Origin: Chloroflexi bacterium TSY
GTDB lineage: Bacteria; Chloroflexota; Anaerolineae; Caldilineales; Caldilineaceae
Length of the DNA: 64,000 nt
Reading direction: 5' to 3'
Assembly: GCA_019217005.1 (NCBI GenBank)
Contig: JAHBNG010000059.1
Coordinates: forward strand, 1-64,000
Under the pieces are notes generated by a model. It saw only the letters and a program-made list of their open reading frames with translations. It was not told the origin of the DNA and did no database searches. Positions 1 through 8,822 of the stretch are shown here, piece by piece. Made by a program: the position numbers and the translations under genes. The stretch's first letter is position 1; every line of letters starts with the position of its first letter.

Positions 1-430
1 AACAGCCATTGGTCAGGACCTTATAGATAGGAACATTGCTTAAATATTGCGCAGTGGAGATTATAGTTCTAAAGTGAACATTGCCCGATGTTAAGTAATG
101 TGGTTATTATTTTCGCTCAGCCACTGACGACGCCTCTTTGTCGTTATCGCCGGGAAGTTATCTTTTGAGGTAAACCGTTTATGGACTCTCTATCCGGCTT
201 GAATGGAGAAGCGGGAATGACCGACATTCGCTAAACGGATCGAAACTGAGAAGAGAACGAACGGGGCAACGTTCTGATCCTTATTATACAATTATACATG
301 TTAATTCCCTTTATGCAAACTCAATCGCATTTCAGGGGTATAGAGAAATACACATCGCATTTCTCCTAAGAAGCTGTTTAAAAAAATCTTGCATTACGCA
401 CAAGTCATTAGATTCGCATTCCTCAACAAA
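1..430. other. No gene seen
   Basis: I find no convincing coding region here. The only start-stop pairs are very short and have no ribosome binding site. The stretch lies beyond the terminator of the leftmost minus-strand genes and may be intergenic space or eroded DNA. Confidence 0.5.
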
Positions 431-464
431 AAACTCGCTAGATGACAAAGCACCTAGCGAGTTT
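431..464 (-). terminator. Rho-independent terminator of the DUF4342 unit
   Basis: An 11-bp perfect stem (AAACTCGCTAG and its complement) encloses a 12-base loop. Read on the minus strand it is followed by a run of T. It lies about 45 bases past the stop of the small membrane gene that ends at 511, so it probably ends the minus-strand transcript of the two genes upstream of it. Confidence 0.75.
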
Positions 465-510
465 GGATTCAATGTTGGAAAAGATGTTGAAAATAGATAT
501 CTATAGCCAG

Positions 511-708
511 TTAGAAGAGACTTCGTGCAATGATAAGCAGCCCCAAGAATATCAATGGCACGCCGACGATCGCACCGATTACAGTCAAACTAATGACTAT
601 ACCAAAAATTAGCAACACAACTCCCAGAATTAGCCAATTAGACGTCCGGTCAATTCTAGAATGAACGTCAATGCCACGGCCCAAAAGGGCCAAAGAATCC
701 AGGAACAC
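511..708 (-). CDS. Small two-helix membrane protein
   Basis: This hypothetical protein of up to 65 residues has two strongly hydrophobic stretches (roughly residues 25-43 and 45-63), so it is probably a small inner-membrane hairpin. The open frame begins with a GTG after an upstream in-frame stop. No good ribosome binding site is visible, so the start is uncertain. It lies 27 bases downstream of the DUF4342 gene on the same strand and ahead of the shared terminator, which suggests co-transcription. No family is recognised. Confidence 0.5.
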   Translation of the reverse strand: MFLDSLALLGRGIDVHSRIDRTSNWLILGVVLLIFGIVISLTVIGAIVGVPLIFLGLLIIARSLF

Positions 709-735
709 GGTTTTGCTTGGCTGCCCGTGACATTC

Positions 736-1086
736 TTACACTTCCTTACTCTTCGTCTCCTGCTCAACCTCAATCTGCTCAACCTTAACCTCATCCGCGT
801 CCTCATCCTCCGCACGAACAATCTCTACACGAAACTGAGCAATCAAGGCGGCTAAGGCACCCAAAGCGGCCAAGATCGGGGCAAAGATCGTCACGACGCC
901 ACCCACGGCGACGCCAGCCGTCAGTGGGACTTCGAGTAGGATCTCATCATCAGGTTTGCGAATGATCAAGCGACGAACACTCTCCTCAACGAGTTCTTTG
1001 ACTCTCTCAACGAGCTGATTCCCAGTGACTTCGATCGTTTCTGTCCAAGTACGTTCTTGATTATCTTGTTGATTTTGTTCTGACAT
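736..1086 (-). CDS. DUF4342 domain-containing protein
   Basis: The protein has 116 residues. The N-terminal half (about residues 12-50) carries the DUF4342 pattern: TWTETIEVTGNQLVERVKEL followed by a basic RRLIIRKPDDE strand. A hydrophobic segment follows (about 55-85), then an acidic tail. The family has no established function; members are small, often membrane-associated proteins. The start is supported by AAGGAGAG seven bases upstream of the ATG. It is probably the first gene of a two-gene unit with the small membrane protein below it. The acidic C-terminus (E/D/V rich) is low complexity. Confidence 0.8.
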   Translation of the reverse strand: MSEQNQQDNQERTWTETIEVTGNQLVERVKELVEESVRRLIIRKPDDEILLEVPLTAGVAVGGVVTIFAPILAALGALAALIAQFRVEIVRAEDEDADEVKVEQIEVEQETKSKEV

Positions 1087-1537
1087 TTTTCTCTCCTTAA
1101 ATAGGCGTTTTGATCGTTAAATTCTTTGTAAGTGGAATAACTATTTGACTTTTAGCCGTCAGCTATCAGCCATCAGCTTTTTGACCCATCCATCTCCGAT
1201 CAGATGATGAATCCAGCTGATAGTGGACAGCCCATTCACTAATATTACGTAATTTTTCACAAGGAGTTTCACAATAATTAGAGCTTTTCTGCCACCAGCA
1301 CCTTCCCTTTCGCCCCAACAGACGTGATTCCGGCATTGTTACAAATCCGACCTCTCAGATCTACGATGAGTCCTTGTGTATGTTTATATGGCGTTGTCTT
1401 GATAATCAGCCACTCAATCGAGATTGTCTCGTCAGCAAAAACGGGACGCTTAAAATAGATCGTATATTCAAGACCGACCATCGCGCCATATTTGGCAAAG
1501 TGGGTGGCGGTCAATCCCATTAGGAGGGCAGTAGTCT

Positions 1538-1915
1538 CAGTAGATCCAAATTTGGCGTTTTTGGCTATTTTCAGTCGAGATTGCAGGGATTTTGGAGTCA
1601 TTTATTCAGATTTCGGTGGGGTGGTTCAAAATTAGGTTTACACTTTTGATATATAGACAAAAATCTATATGAGACCGTTTTCTCTCTGAGAACCGGCGAA
1701 ATCAGAGAATATAAACGTTCTTTCTGTTTCTAAAAGTGTAAACCTATCTATCCAGCTAAAATGAACCACCCCATTTCGGTTACAGAAAACAACCTATTTC
1801 ATATCTGAAAATCGCCCAAATCTAACGCAAAAACTAGATATCGACCGGCAAATTTGTATTTATGTCAACTGTTTAGCCAGAATTCTCTCTCAAAACCTGA
1901 AATTTGGATCTACTG
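1538..1915. mobile_element. MITE A, copy 1, carrying a nested MITE B
   Basis: This non-coding element is 215 bp once the nested insert is removed. It has perfect 16-bp terminal inverted repeats (CAGTAGATCCAAATTT) and is flanked by a 5-bp target duplication AGTCT (1533-1537 and 1916-1920). An almost identical copy lies at 13121-13335. One internal strand is open and supplies spurious start codons: the residues MTPKSLQSRLKIAKNAKFGS precede both the MaoC fragment here and the response regulator at 13 kb. It encodes no transposase. Confidence 0.9.
1618..1772. mobile_element. MITE B, copy 1, nested in MITE A
   Basis: A 155-bp element with ends GGGGTGGTTC and GAACCACCCC, flanked by an 8-bp duplication ATTTCGGT (1610-1617 and 1773-1780) of MITE A sequence. 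The uninterrupted MITE A copy at 13 kb shows the empty site. Two further copies occur at 43564 (opposite orientation) and 52086. No coding capacity. The 8-bp duplication fits mobilisation in trans by a DDE transposase; no matching autonomous element is in this window. Confidence 0.92.
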
Positions 1916-2236
1916 AGTCTGAGTGCCACTGGCGATAAGACGCTTGAAACGAGTCCCGGCGGCATAATTTGCGTCATGATAGATTGGGTTTAGATCGCCT
2001 ACCGCAGTTGCGTATTCGGACACCATCTCAGTATTTAGTGTAACCTCTTTACAAAACCTTTGGTGCGGATGAATATCCATCGAATTCCCTTGTAAATAGG
2101 GACAAAAAAGTCTTTCACTATTTTTGTAGGCTTGGATCGATTCCAACATAATATCACATTTGTCCACGCAAAGGTAACTCCATTTCCACTCGGTAATGTG
2201 TGGTTGAACAGTAAACTCAGATCCTCACTCAATCCC

Positions 2237-2360
2237 ATATTCAGTAGACCGCAGTGGAGTCGCCATGCATGGCGCAGTGTTCTCTAACGCCGGTCCCGTT
2301 CGCATTATAGTTATTCCACTTACAGAGAATGCTCACTCCGCGTTGCGGTCTACTGAATAT
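2237..2360. repeat. 124-bp palindromic element with 17-bp inverted ends
   Basis: Perfect 17-bp inverted ends (ATATTCAGTAGACCGCA and complement) bound a 124-bp segment between the MaoC start and the first IS. The inner flanks (GTGGAGT / ACTCCGC) extend the symmetry. It may be a further small MITE or a folded repeat. No second copy was found in the window. It makes up much of the gene-free stretch 2081-2469. Confidence 0.6.
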
Positions 2361-2421
2361 TTTCGAAATCCGTGTCTAAAGCCTTTCTTGGATTTTGATT
2401 CAGCAAAGCCTATCATGTTTT

Positions 2422-2470
2422 GTACTCAGATTGCCCAGATTTCTTGGATTTATCTGAGCAATCTGAGTAC
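2422..2470. repeat. Inverted repeat at the IS insertion point
   Basis: Thirteen-base arms GTACTCAGATTGC and GCAATCTGAGTAC enclose a spacer with further symmetry. The IS4-type copy 1 entered at the last base of the right arm: its 5-bp duplication GAGTA overlaps the arm. The hairpin may have been a terminator or a target-site preference of the IS. Confidence 0.55.
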
Positions 2471-3960
2471 TTACTTTCTGGTAAAAGAAAAGAGATGAGG
2501 TGAGAAATGTGACAAAAAGCGGTTAGCAGTTCATCCTAAAGGTAGAGAACCCAAAAAGGAGGAAGGAATGCTAACCGCGCCAGAAATAACTATAGCAGTA
2601 CTGATGAATGTATTGCAAGTAACGCCGATGGGAACAAACGTAAATGTAATGCGTCTGATGTGGGCAATGCTGAATGGGTCGTTTCTGAAAAGTCGAGGAG
2701 CAATCCATAGCGCATTGAAAGAGGGGTTTGAAGATGAGGAGCTCCGGCGAAGCTGGTGGAGCTTTCGATATGGATCATGGGATATCATAAGTCTGCTGGG
2801 GTCGTGGCAAGAAGAAGTGGAAAGGGAATGGGAGGCAAAAAAAGAAGGGTACCGAGTGAAAAGCATAGATATCACAGGGTTCTGGCGACCGAAGCTGCAA
2901 GGGAAAGTGAACCGACTCTATAACTCAACGGCTCGTCGGGCATTGCCCGCTCATCTTTGGAGTGATGATAAGCTCGGGGGAGATAGGCGGGAAGCGAGTG
3001 CCACTGCTCAAGGCAATCATGAGATGCACGGTTGGAACAAAGGAAAGTGAGTTTCGGAAAAAGCTGCTGACAGAGACGAAGAAATCACTGGAGTCAGACG
3101 AAGTGGCGGTGGTCGATGCCGGGTTTACAATCAGAGAAATGCTAGAAAGCGGCATAGACCGATTTGTCCTGCGGGAAGCCATTAACTGCACAGTGCGCCG
3201 CAATGAGTTCCCCAAACGCAAAGAAAAAAGGCAGACCACCTGAATATGGTGATATTGTGCGTCCGCTCTCTCGCAGCTATAAGGGAAAGCGACTCGAGGC
3301 TACAACTCCGGACTCGTCTGGTCGCTTTCTCTATAGTGGTCGCCTGATTTGCTATCAAGCATGGCACAATCTCGTCCCCAGAACAACCAAGGTCGATACA
3401 GCCAACCGTACCTACTCGATTTACGTCATTCAGGATCCGGCCTACAACACACCTTTGGTTTTGGCGACCGTTATGACTTTGCAGCCTGAAACCATTTATC
3501 TTGTCTACCTGGAACGCTGGCCTGTTGAACCTCCCCCCCTTGGCTTCCAAGCAGATGATTGGCTTACATCGTCAATTTGTTCATGCCGATGAGGCTTGTT
3601 TCCGCTTACCTGAACTGGGGCTGCTTGCTGGCAATCTTCTTTCCCATTTAGCCGCTTCTCTTCCTCCCATACCGACTGGCTACTGGGATCGAGAGCCTCA
3701 ATCCACTCCCGGCAGGCTGCGCCGTGTTCTCTCGAGTGCTCTTTTTCCAACTCCTGACCAACTCGACCCTGACTTTCGGAAAAAGGCCTCGGTTTCACAC
3801 CATTTCCCTAAAGGCGTTCTCGCTCATCGCCGCCTCAATGCCGCTGCTTAAACTAGCCGAGCACTATTTTTACATTTTATCCCGTTTTTTCAGGGTGGAT
3901 TCTTTTTTCCGCCCCTTTCGGTTTGCCCTTTGTCACTCAAGCCTTTACCAGAAAGTAAAG
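2470..3960 (+). mobile_element. IS4-superfamily element, copy 1
   Basis: A 1491-bp insertion sequence with ends beginning C(T)TTACTTTCTGGTAAA and a 5-bp duplication GAGTA (2465-2469 and 3961-3965). Two other copies of the same element lie at 23904-25408 and 46818-48312 in the opposite orientation. The left tip has lost one T compared with the other copies. The transposase inside is broken, so this copy cannot move unless another copy supplies the enzyme. Confidence 0.92.
2568..3851 (+). pseudogene. IS4-type DDE transposase, frameshifted (copy 1)
   Basis: Transposase of about 425 residues spread over three reading frames. Visible catalytic landmarks are the first Asp in SIDITGFWRP, the second in VAVVDAGF, and a full YREK signature (Y-2-R-3-E-6-K) in YLERWPVE. 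Relative to the other copies there is a GC deletion near 2945 (CCCGCTCAT against CCCGCGCTCAT), an A6 tract near 3229 where copy 2 has A5, and a further shift near 3540. It begins MLTAPEITIAVLM after GGAGGAAGG. The ORF 5' part also lacks one residue (KEGFE against KESGFE). No functional protein is expected. Confidence 0.85.
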
Positions 3961-4069
3961 GAGTACACTTATTTCTAAAGATTTTCTCGTGTTCATTCAG
4001 TATATCGTAAACTAATCAATCTGGTATTTTTCCTGAATAAAAATACTGGAAAATTTATCGTCACATTAT

Positions 4070-4135
4070 TTAAACTCCGTACTTTCGTCCGCAATTCTGC
4101 CAGAGTAAAAAATGCTGCGAAAGTACGGAGTTTAA
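4070..4135. repeat. 18-bp perfect inverted repeat with 30-base loop
   Basis: Arms TTAAACTCCGTACTTTCG and its complement frame a 30-base spacer, between the IS and the 3' end of the decayed repeat gene. The position, past the stop of a minus-strand gene, is compatible with a transcription end, but there is no T run. It could equally be a small palindromic repeat. Confidence 0.5.
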
Positions 4136-4163
4136 GTGACTTCTCTATTCATTTATAATGCAC

Positions 4164-5002
4164 TTAGCTAATTGCAAATGCCGAATCGCTGTTATACATT
4201 TGGACCACAGTGTCGGCAGAAAGCTTCTCGGCTCCAAGCGTATGCATCTCGTACATAGGTAGGAGTCACGCCGTGGCTCCCCAGCTCACAGATGTCACCC
4301 ACCGTCAGATTGTTGAACCCTAGAGCACGCATTTCGCGCACGTAGTTGGGTTTGATGCCGTGGCTCCCCAACTCACAAATCTCATCATAGGTTAGCTCGC
4401 CCAATCCCAGATCACGCATTTCACGTACATAGTTGGGTTTCACGCCATGGCTCCCAACTCGCAGATGTTATCGATCGTCAGATTATCAAACCCCAAGTCG
4501 CGCATTTCACGCACATAGTTGGGTTTGATGCCATGACTCCCCAACTCACAAATCTCATCATAGGTTAGCTCACCCAATCCTAGATCTCGCATCTCTCGCA
4601 CGTAGTTGGGTTTCACGCCGTGGCTCCCCAACTCACATATATCATCGACCGTCAGATTGTCGAATCCCAAGTCGCGCATTTCACATACATAGTTGGGGTT
4701 GATGCCATGATTGCCCAATTCAAGCAGATCATCAAAGGAGAGATCAGCGATATCGAGGGCATGCATTTCCCGTACAAATTCAGGGTTAAGACCATGGTTA
4801 CTGAGTTCAACGAGTTGTTGAACGGTTAAACCCAGCGAGTCATCTGAATGAGCTTTGGGTGGGCGGAACGAGTTGGGGGTTCAACCAAGCGGGTAGAATC
4901 GGCCATGGAGTCGTCTATGGCATCAAGCAGTGTGAGTGCTTCGTCTGTCGTAATCTTGCCATTCTCTAACATTTCAAGAATCGTGATGCGTTCTTCGCTC
5001 AT
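4164..5002 (-). pseudogene. Decayed repeat protein with SHOCT-like N-terminus
   Basis: From the ATG at 5002 the protein starts MSEERITILEMLENGKITTD, a short helical-hairpin module like the N-termini of SHOCT/YvlB-type proteins. After a linker there is an array of about nine 27-residue units of the form HGVKPNYVREMRDLGxxxLT, each predicted to be two helices. Similar units occur in bacterial anti-sigma and M56-type proteins. The frame breaks three times: near 4855 (linker to repeats), near 4450 (GGGAGCC against GGGGAGCC) and near 4238 (end of the last unit, which would continue EMHTLGAEKLSADTVVQMYN to a stop at 4164). All three are one-base changes, so decay and indel error are both possible. 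The near-identity of units suggests recent internal duplication. Confidence 0.75.
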
Positions 5003-5117
5003 GATATTTCTCCTTGCGCTGATTTTTCAATAGTGAATCAAAGGGACGGGTTTGAATCGTTCTCTTTTTCGGCATCATATCAAAATTTATTATATTTGTC
5101 AACGGTTGGATAAAAAA

Positions 5118-5158
5118 ATTTGGGTTCAAAATCAAATAATTTGATTTTGAACCCAAAT
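5118..5158. repeat. 41-bp perfect palindrome in a divergent promoter region
   Basis: Two 20-base arms starting ATTTGGGTTCAAAATC are perfect complements across a single central base. It lies in the 299-bp gap between the divergent repeat-protein pseudogene (start 5002) and the MFS gene (start 5302), so it cannot be a terminator for either. It may be a large operator or a cruciform-forming repeat. No other copy was noticed. Confidence 0.7.
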
Positions 5159-5301
5159 GATACAAAGACCGTTTGACCGAAACCTGGATATGATTTATCG
5201 AGAGGAACGGAATAGGGTTCGATTACTTTGGCCGTAACCGCTCGAATCTGGTATGGTTAGAAAATCAATTTCAAAGCGACCCAAATAAGACCACGCAATT
5301 T

Positions 5302-6501
5302 ATGCCCACGACAAACAAACGAACTGTTCTTTGGTTGGCCACTGCCGCTGGCTTCCTCTCTTTCTTTATCTTTGGTTTTGTTGACAATCTCAAAGGACCA
5401 ACGCTCCCATCGCTCTTGGCCGATTTGAGTCTAAGTGATGGACAAGGCGGCGCCATTCTGTTGAGCGCTTATCTTGGATTCATGTTTGCCACAGTCCTGA
5501 CTGGATTTCTGGCAGATATTGCTGGTAATCGTGCCGTACTCGTGATTGCAGGGATTTGCCTCTGTGTTGGATTGACGATCGTGAGTGGCATCAGCACGTT
5601 TTGGCTCTTGATGTTGGCGATGTTCATTATGGGCTTGGGGATGGGCTCAATAGAAGTTGGTGGCAATGCACTCATCGTAGAGCTACATAGCACACAAAGT
5701 GGTCGCTATCTCAATCTCTTGGCAGCATTCCACGGTATTGGTGCGCTGCTCGTGCCACTCTATGTCGCGTTGCTACTGGAAAACGGTTTTCTTTGGCGTC
5801 ATGCATTTGGCTTGAGTCTCATTATCACCGTTACATTTACGCTCTACATGCTCTTTCTTAGAATACCAAATGCCACGAATGAGCCGCAGGTTCTACTAGA
5901 GCAAAGTGGGATCGATCTAAATGCTCTACGCGCAACGGGATTCACGCGCCAGATGATTCTTTTCTATCTGCTAATCGCTTTTTACGTCTCTGTCGAATTG
6001 GGTCTGGCGGCGTGGCTCGTCAAGTTCTTACAACAAGATAAAGGCTTTTCCATCAGATTGAGTACCTTCTTTCTATCACTCTTCTTTGGTGGATTGCTAG
6101 TGGGGAGATTGATCGGGAGCGTCTTCGTAGAGAAAGTAGGTTATCTTCGCTCTATCACCATTGTCATGGTCGCTGCTGTTGGACTTCTGTCCATTGGGAT
6201 CTTTGGTCCCGATCTGCTCGCCTTCTGTATACCCCTAACCGGACTCTGTCTCTCGATCGTCTTTCCCACCATTACAGCTGCGGTTTCCAAACGTCATGCA
6301 GAGAACACTGGTACAATTCTAGGTCTACTCTTTACCTTTGGAGGTTTGGGTGGTGCGCTTGGCCCTTGGATCATCGGTGTCATGAGTGACCAAGTAGGAT
6401 TAGAATGGGCGATCGGACTCCCGATCGCATTTAGCGTTGTCTGTTTGGGTATATTGGGCATGATTGTTTTATCGAATCAAACGACAAATACTATCACCTA
6501 G
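5302..6501 (+). CDS. MFS transporter (FHS/sugar-type)
   Basis: The protein has 399 residues with about 12 hydrophobic segments in two six-helix halves, the normal size for the major facilitator superfamily. The first loop has a GFLADIAGNRAVLVIAG segment resembling the conserved loop 2-3 motif; the matching segment of the second half is GRLIGSVFVEKVGYLRS. The overall pattern (long ADIAG loop, FGxxDNLKGPTLP in helix 1) resembles fucose/glucose-type FHS permeases, but substrate cannot be assigned. No good Shine-Dalgarno precedes the ATG. It ends 9 bases from the convergent MBL gene. The neighbouring lactonase and sulfatase make a carbohydrate substrate plausible. Confidence 0.8.
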   Translation: MPTTNKRTVLWLATAAGFLSFFIFGFVDNLKGPTLPSLLADLSLSDGQGGAILLSAYLGFMFATVLTGFLADIAGNRAVLVIAGICLCVGLTIVSGISTFWLLMLAMFIMGLGMGSIEVGGNALIVELHSTQSGRYLNLLAAFHGIGALLVPLYVALLLENGFLWRHAFGLSLIITVTFTLYMLFLRIPNATNEPQVLLEQSGIDLNALRATGFTRQMILFYLLIAFYVSVELGLAAWLVKFLQQDKGFSIRLSTFFLSLFFGGLLVGRLIGSVFVEKVGYLRSITIVMVAAVGLLSIGIFGPDLLAFCIPLTGLCLSIVFPTITAAVSKRHAENTGTILGLLFTFGGLGGALGPWIIGVMSDQVGLEWAIGLPIAFSVVCLGILGMIVLSNQTTNTIT

Positions 6502-6510
6502 TGATGTCGT

Positions 6511-7827
6511 TCAACCCACATTTCGCAACTTGCCGAGTGCCCGCTTGATGAAACTGGGCTCAAACAATGTCTTTGGGTGCAGCGCGCGCCCTGTGTTATT
6601 GAGAGATCCCAAAAAGAAGGCTTTGATCATGCGCTTGTAGTTATGCTGCGAGGCTTGAAATCGGCCATTGACGGTCAACGTATCAAATCCCCAATCGTGC
6701 CTGAAGACAAAGGCTAAACTCTCTGAAGATAAAACAATGTCTGCTTGGTCAGCCCCTTTTTTGACTACACGAAGTGAATTTCGCAAATCAAACGCGACAA
6801 CCTGATCATGATCCACAAGCTGAAATGTTAGGGTTTCGAAATAACGCAATGGTGGTAAGCTTAATAACCAAATAAAGAGACGACTGTTCTTTTTCTGTAC
6901 CCTCTCTATGTAATGATTCCCCAAATCAGCTAGTTCAGTCAATGAGATGCTCTCAGTTTGTCGCAGCGGTTTCGGCGTGCGCTCGGAAGCTTTGGCGTAT
7001 GTCGCTAATGCGGCATGGTTATCATGTTCGACGCCAACTATCCATCGATCACCGGGATATAGAATGATGGATTGACTTTCGCATTGAGCCTGAATGAATT
7101 CGTATGCATCTTGAATTGTATTGATTGCGTCATTGCAAAAGGCATTCTCTTCATGAGAGAAATAGATAAAGCTGGCGAAGGGGATCGTATATTTTGGCTG
7201 AAATGTCTCAACCTGAATTTTGACCCGCGCCAGTTTTTCCTGTGCCGAAGCTCGACGCCGCTCAACTTCATCGGGATTACCTTCCCAGTTGGCATAGCTA
7301 AACTGGGTAAACAGCAGATCAACCCGTCCGGTGTGACGGACAATCTCCGTTGCAATCCCTTCTCCGTCCACCACGCAATCATTGATGTTCAAAATCTTTG
7401 TGTTATGCGTTTCGACCAACAGCCAAGAGTCAAAGAAGGGGACTTTCCCACACATGATCCGCAAGTCAGGCGACAGATTGAACCACTCATGATTCCTCAA
7501 TTCTTGAATTTGGAAACCGAGCGACGAACAGTAGCCAATGACTTTGCGGTCATTGGTTTCTTGAAACAACACGATGATCTGCCTGCGTATCTCTTCTGGG
7601 ATCTGTTTGAGAACAGATGGGGCAAAATGATCGGGATGCTCGTGGGAAAACCAAATGTGGGTAATAGAACAAAAGTCGTCAATCGCAAATTTGGTCTCAC
7701 AGAGCAGATCCCAACCATTGTTGAAAGCACTGCCAAAGAGCCAGGGATCCGACATCAGGCGTACATGACCTGTGTCAATAATGAATGATGCATGGTTCAC
7801 CCACTCAATTTGCAGAGAATTTGTCAT
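6511..7827 (-). CDS. MBL-fold metallohydrolase
   Basis: The protein has 438 residues. The N-terminal 250 residues form a metallo-beta-lactamase fold with the metal motif HEHPDH (H62, H64, D66, H67). Later parts include NDCVVDGEG and a C-terminal domain with no clear assignment. The layout resembles UlaG-like and CMP-sialic-acid-hydroxylase-like MBL proteins without a Rieske domain. The reaction is unknown. It starts 3 bases after the stop of the SMP-30 gene, so the two are almost certainly co-transcribed and possibly act on the same sugar-acid or lactone pathway. Confidence 0.8.
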   Translation of the reverse strand: MTNSLQIEWVNHASFIIDTGHVRLMSDPWLFGSAFNNGWDLLCETKFAIDDFCSITHIWFSHEHPDHFAPSVLKQIPEEIRRQIIVLFQETNDRKVIGYCSSLGFQIQELRNHEWFNLSPDLRIMCGKVPFFDSWLLVETHNTKILNINDCVVDGEGIATEIVRHTGRVDLLFTQFSYANWEGNPDEVERRRASAQEKLARVKIQVETFQPKYTIPFASFIYFSHEENAFCNDAINTIQDAYEFIQAQCESQSIILYPGDRWIVGVEHDNHAALATYAKASERTPKPLRQTESISLTELADLGNHYIERVQKKNSRLFIWLLSLPPLRYFETLTFQLVDHDQVVAFDLRNSLRVVKKGADQADIVLSSESLAFVFRHDWGFDTLTVNGRFQASQHNYKRMIKAFFLGSLNNTGRALHPKTLFEPSFIKRALGKLRNVG

Positions 7828-7830
7828 AGG

Positions 7831-8724
7831 TCAACCGGCAAACTCAAATGCCTCCACCCCACGCACACCAACTTCGGCGCAAAAAACGCCACCCGTGTAA
7901 GGGTATTGCGCTAAAGTCGCATCATCTACGCCAGTACGAGCCGTGGTAATATAGAGTTGATCCAAATTGGGTCCGCCAAAGGCACAAGCAGAAGTATTGG
8001 GTGCTGGTGCCGTCACGGTCTGGAGCAGTCCGCCAGAGCTCGGATCCCAGCGCGTCACGCGATAGCCACCCCAATACGCAACCCACAACATGCCTTCTGC
8101 ATCGATCGTCATACCGTCAGGATACCCGTCATCATGAGGGATGGTAATAATGGAGCGTCGATTCTCAATGTTTCCTGTTTCGAGATCATAATCAAACGCA
8201 TCAACCGTCCCCAATGGCGTATCGATAAAGTACATTGTGCGATTGTCGTGGCTCCAAACAATTCCATTCGAGACGGTCACACCGGACAATCGTTGATGTA
8301 CACTTAGATCGGTGTCCATTACGTAAAGCGAGCCAACAGGGTCCGATTCCCCTAAGGACATAGTTCCAGCCCAAAATCGACCTGCAGGATCGCATTTTCC
8401 GTCATTAAAGCGCGTGTCCGGCGTATCTGGTTCTGGATCGTGCAGCATCGTAACTTCCTCAGTTTCAACATTCAGCGAAGCAAATCCATGATGTAAAGCA
8501 AGCATCAACTCGTGAGTACCATCGCGGTCAGCACGCGGAACAACCGTGCCCACATGTTGACCGATGTTGATTGCTCGATCTTGTCCGGTAGTTGGATCGT
8601 ACAGATGCACTTCATCACCAAAGATGTTGACCCAATATAGAAGTTGCCTCCGAGCATCCCAGATCGGTCCCTCTCCCAAAATTGCTTTGGCATCAATCAC
8701 CAACTCAGCAGCCGTCGTTGACAT
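7831..8724 (-). CDS. SMP-30/gluconolactonase family protein
   Basis: A 297-residue six-bladed propeller enzyme. Recognisable family landmarks are ILGEGPIWDARRQLLYWVNI at the N-terminus (metal Glu in GEGP), RFNDGKCDPAGRFWAGTM, SNGIVWSHD and PDGMTIDAEGMLWVAYWGG. Family members hydrolyse sugar lactones using a divalent cation. The ATG at 8724 is chosen because GGGGAGA lies ten bases upstream; the longer open frame is non-homologous. It is the middle gene of the sulfatase / lactonase / MBL cluster. Confidence 0.88.
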   Translation of the reverse strand: MSTTAAELVIDAKAILGEGPIWDARRQLLYWVNIFGDEVHLYDPTTGQDRAINIGQHVGTVVPRADRDGTHELMLALHHGFASLNVETEEVTMLHDPEPDTPDTRFNDGKCDPAGRFWAGTMSLGESDPVGSLYVMDTDLSVHQRLSGVTVSNGIVWSHDNRTMYFIDTPLGTVDAFDYDLETGNIENRRSIITIPHDDGYPDGMTIDAEGMLWVAYWGGYRVTRWDPSSGGLLQTVTAPAPNTSACAFGGPNLDQLYITTARTGVDDATLAQYPYTGGVFCAEVGVRGVEAFEFAG

Positions 8725-8822
8725 GATCGGTTCTCCCCTTGTTTTATCATTGACAATCGCAAAATCGTAGGTCCCGTCTCTGGCGGGATAAGCTCTGAAT
8801 ATCCATCCGCCTCCTAGTGACT

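Larger units (their letters stand above)
1278..2080 (-). pseudogene. MaoC-like hydratase/thioesterase-fold gene split by nested MITEs
   Basis: Two fragments (N-terminal 1916-2080, C-terminal 1278-1537) belong to one MaoC-like hot-dog protein of about 140 residues. The N-terminal part carries the hydratase signature DLNPIYHDANYAAGTRFKRL with the Asp/His pair typical of (R)-specific enoyl-CoA hydratases. The C-terminal part supplies the second half of the fold. Between them sits a 215-bp MITE that itself holds a 155-bp MITE. Deleting both with one copy of each target duplication rebuilds ...IASGTQTTALLMG... in frame. The ATG at 2080 has AAGGGA eight bases upstream, so the in-frame codons above it are ignored. 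As it stands the gene should be inactive: the N-terminal piece stops inside the element. Confidence 0.85.

Noticed and set aside
3160..3250. Programmed -1 frameshift at the A6 tract of the IS transposase
   Set aside because: The needed change is +1 (or loss of one A), not the -1 shift expected of an A AAA AAG site, and copy 2 has A5 in frame.
7072..7788. 238-residue plus-strand ORF opposite the MBL gene
   Set aside because: It is antisense to a well-supported gene and has no family features.
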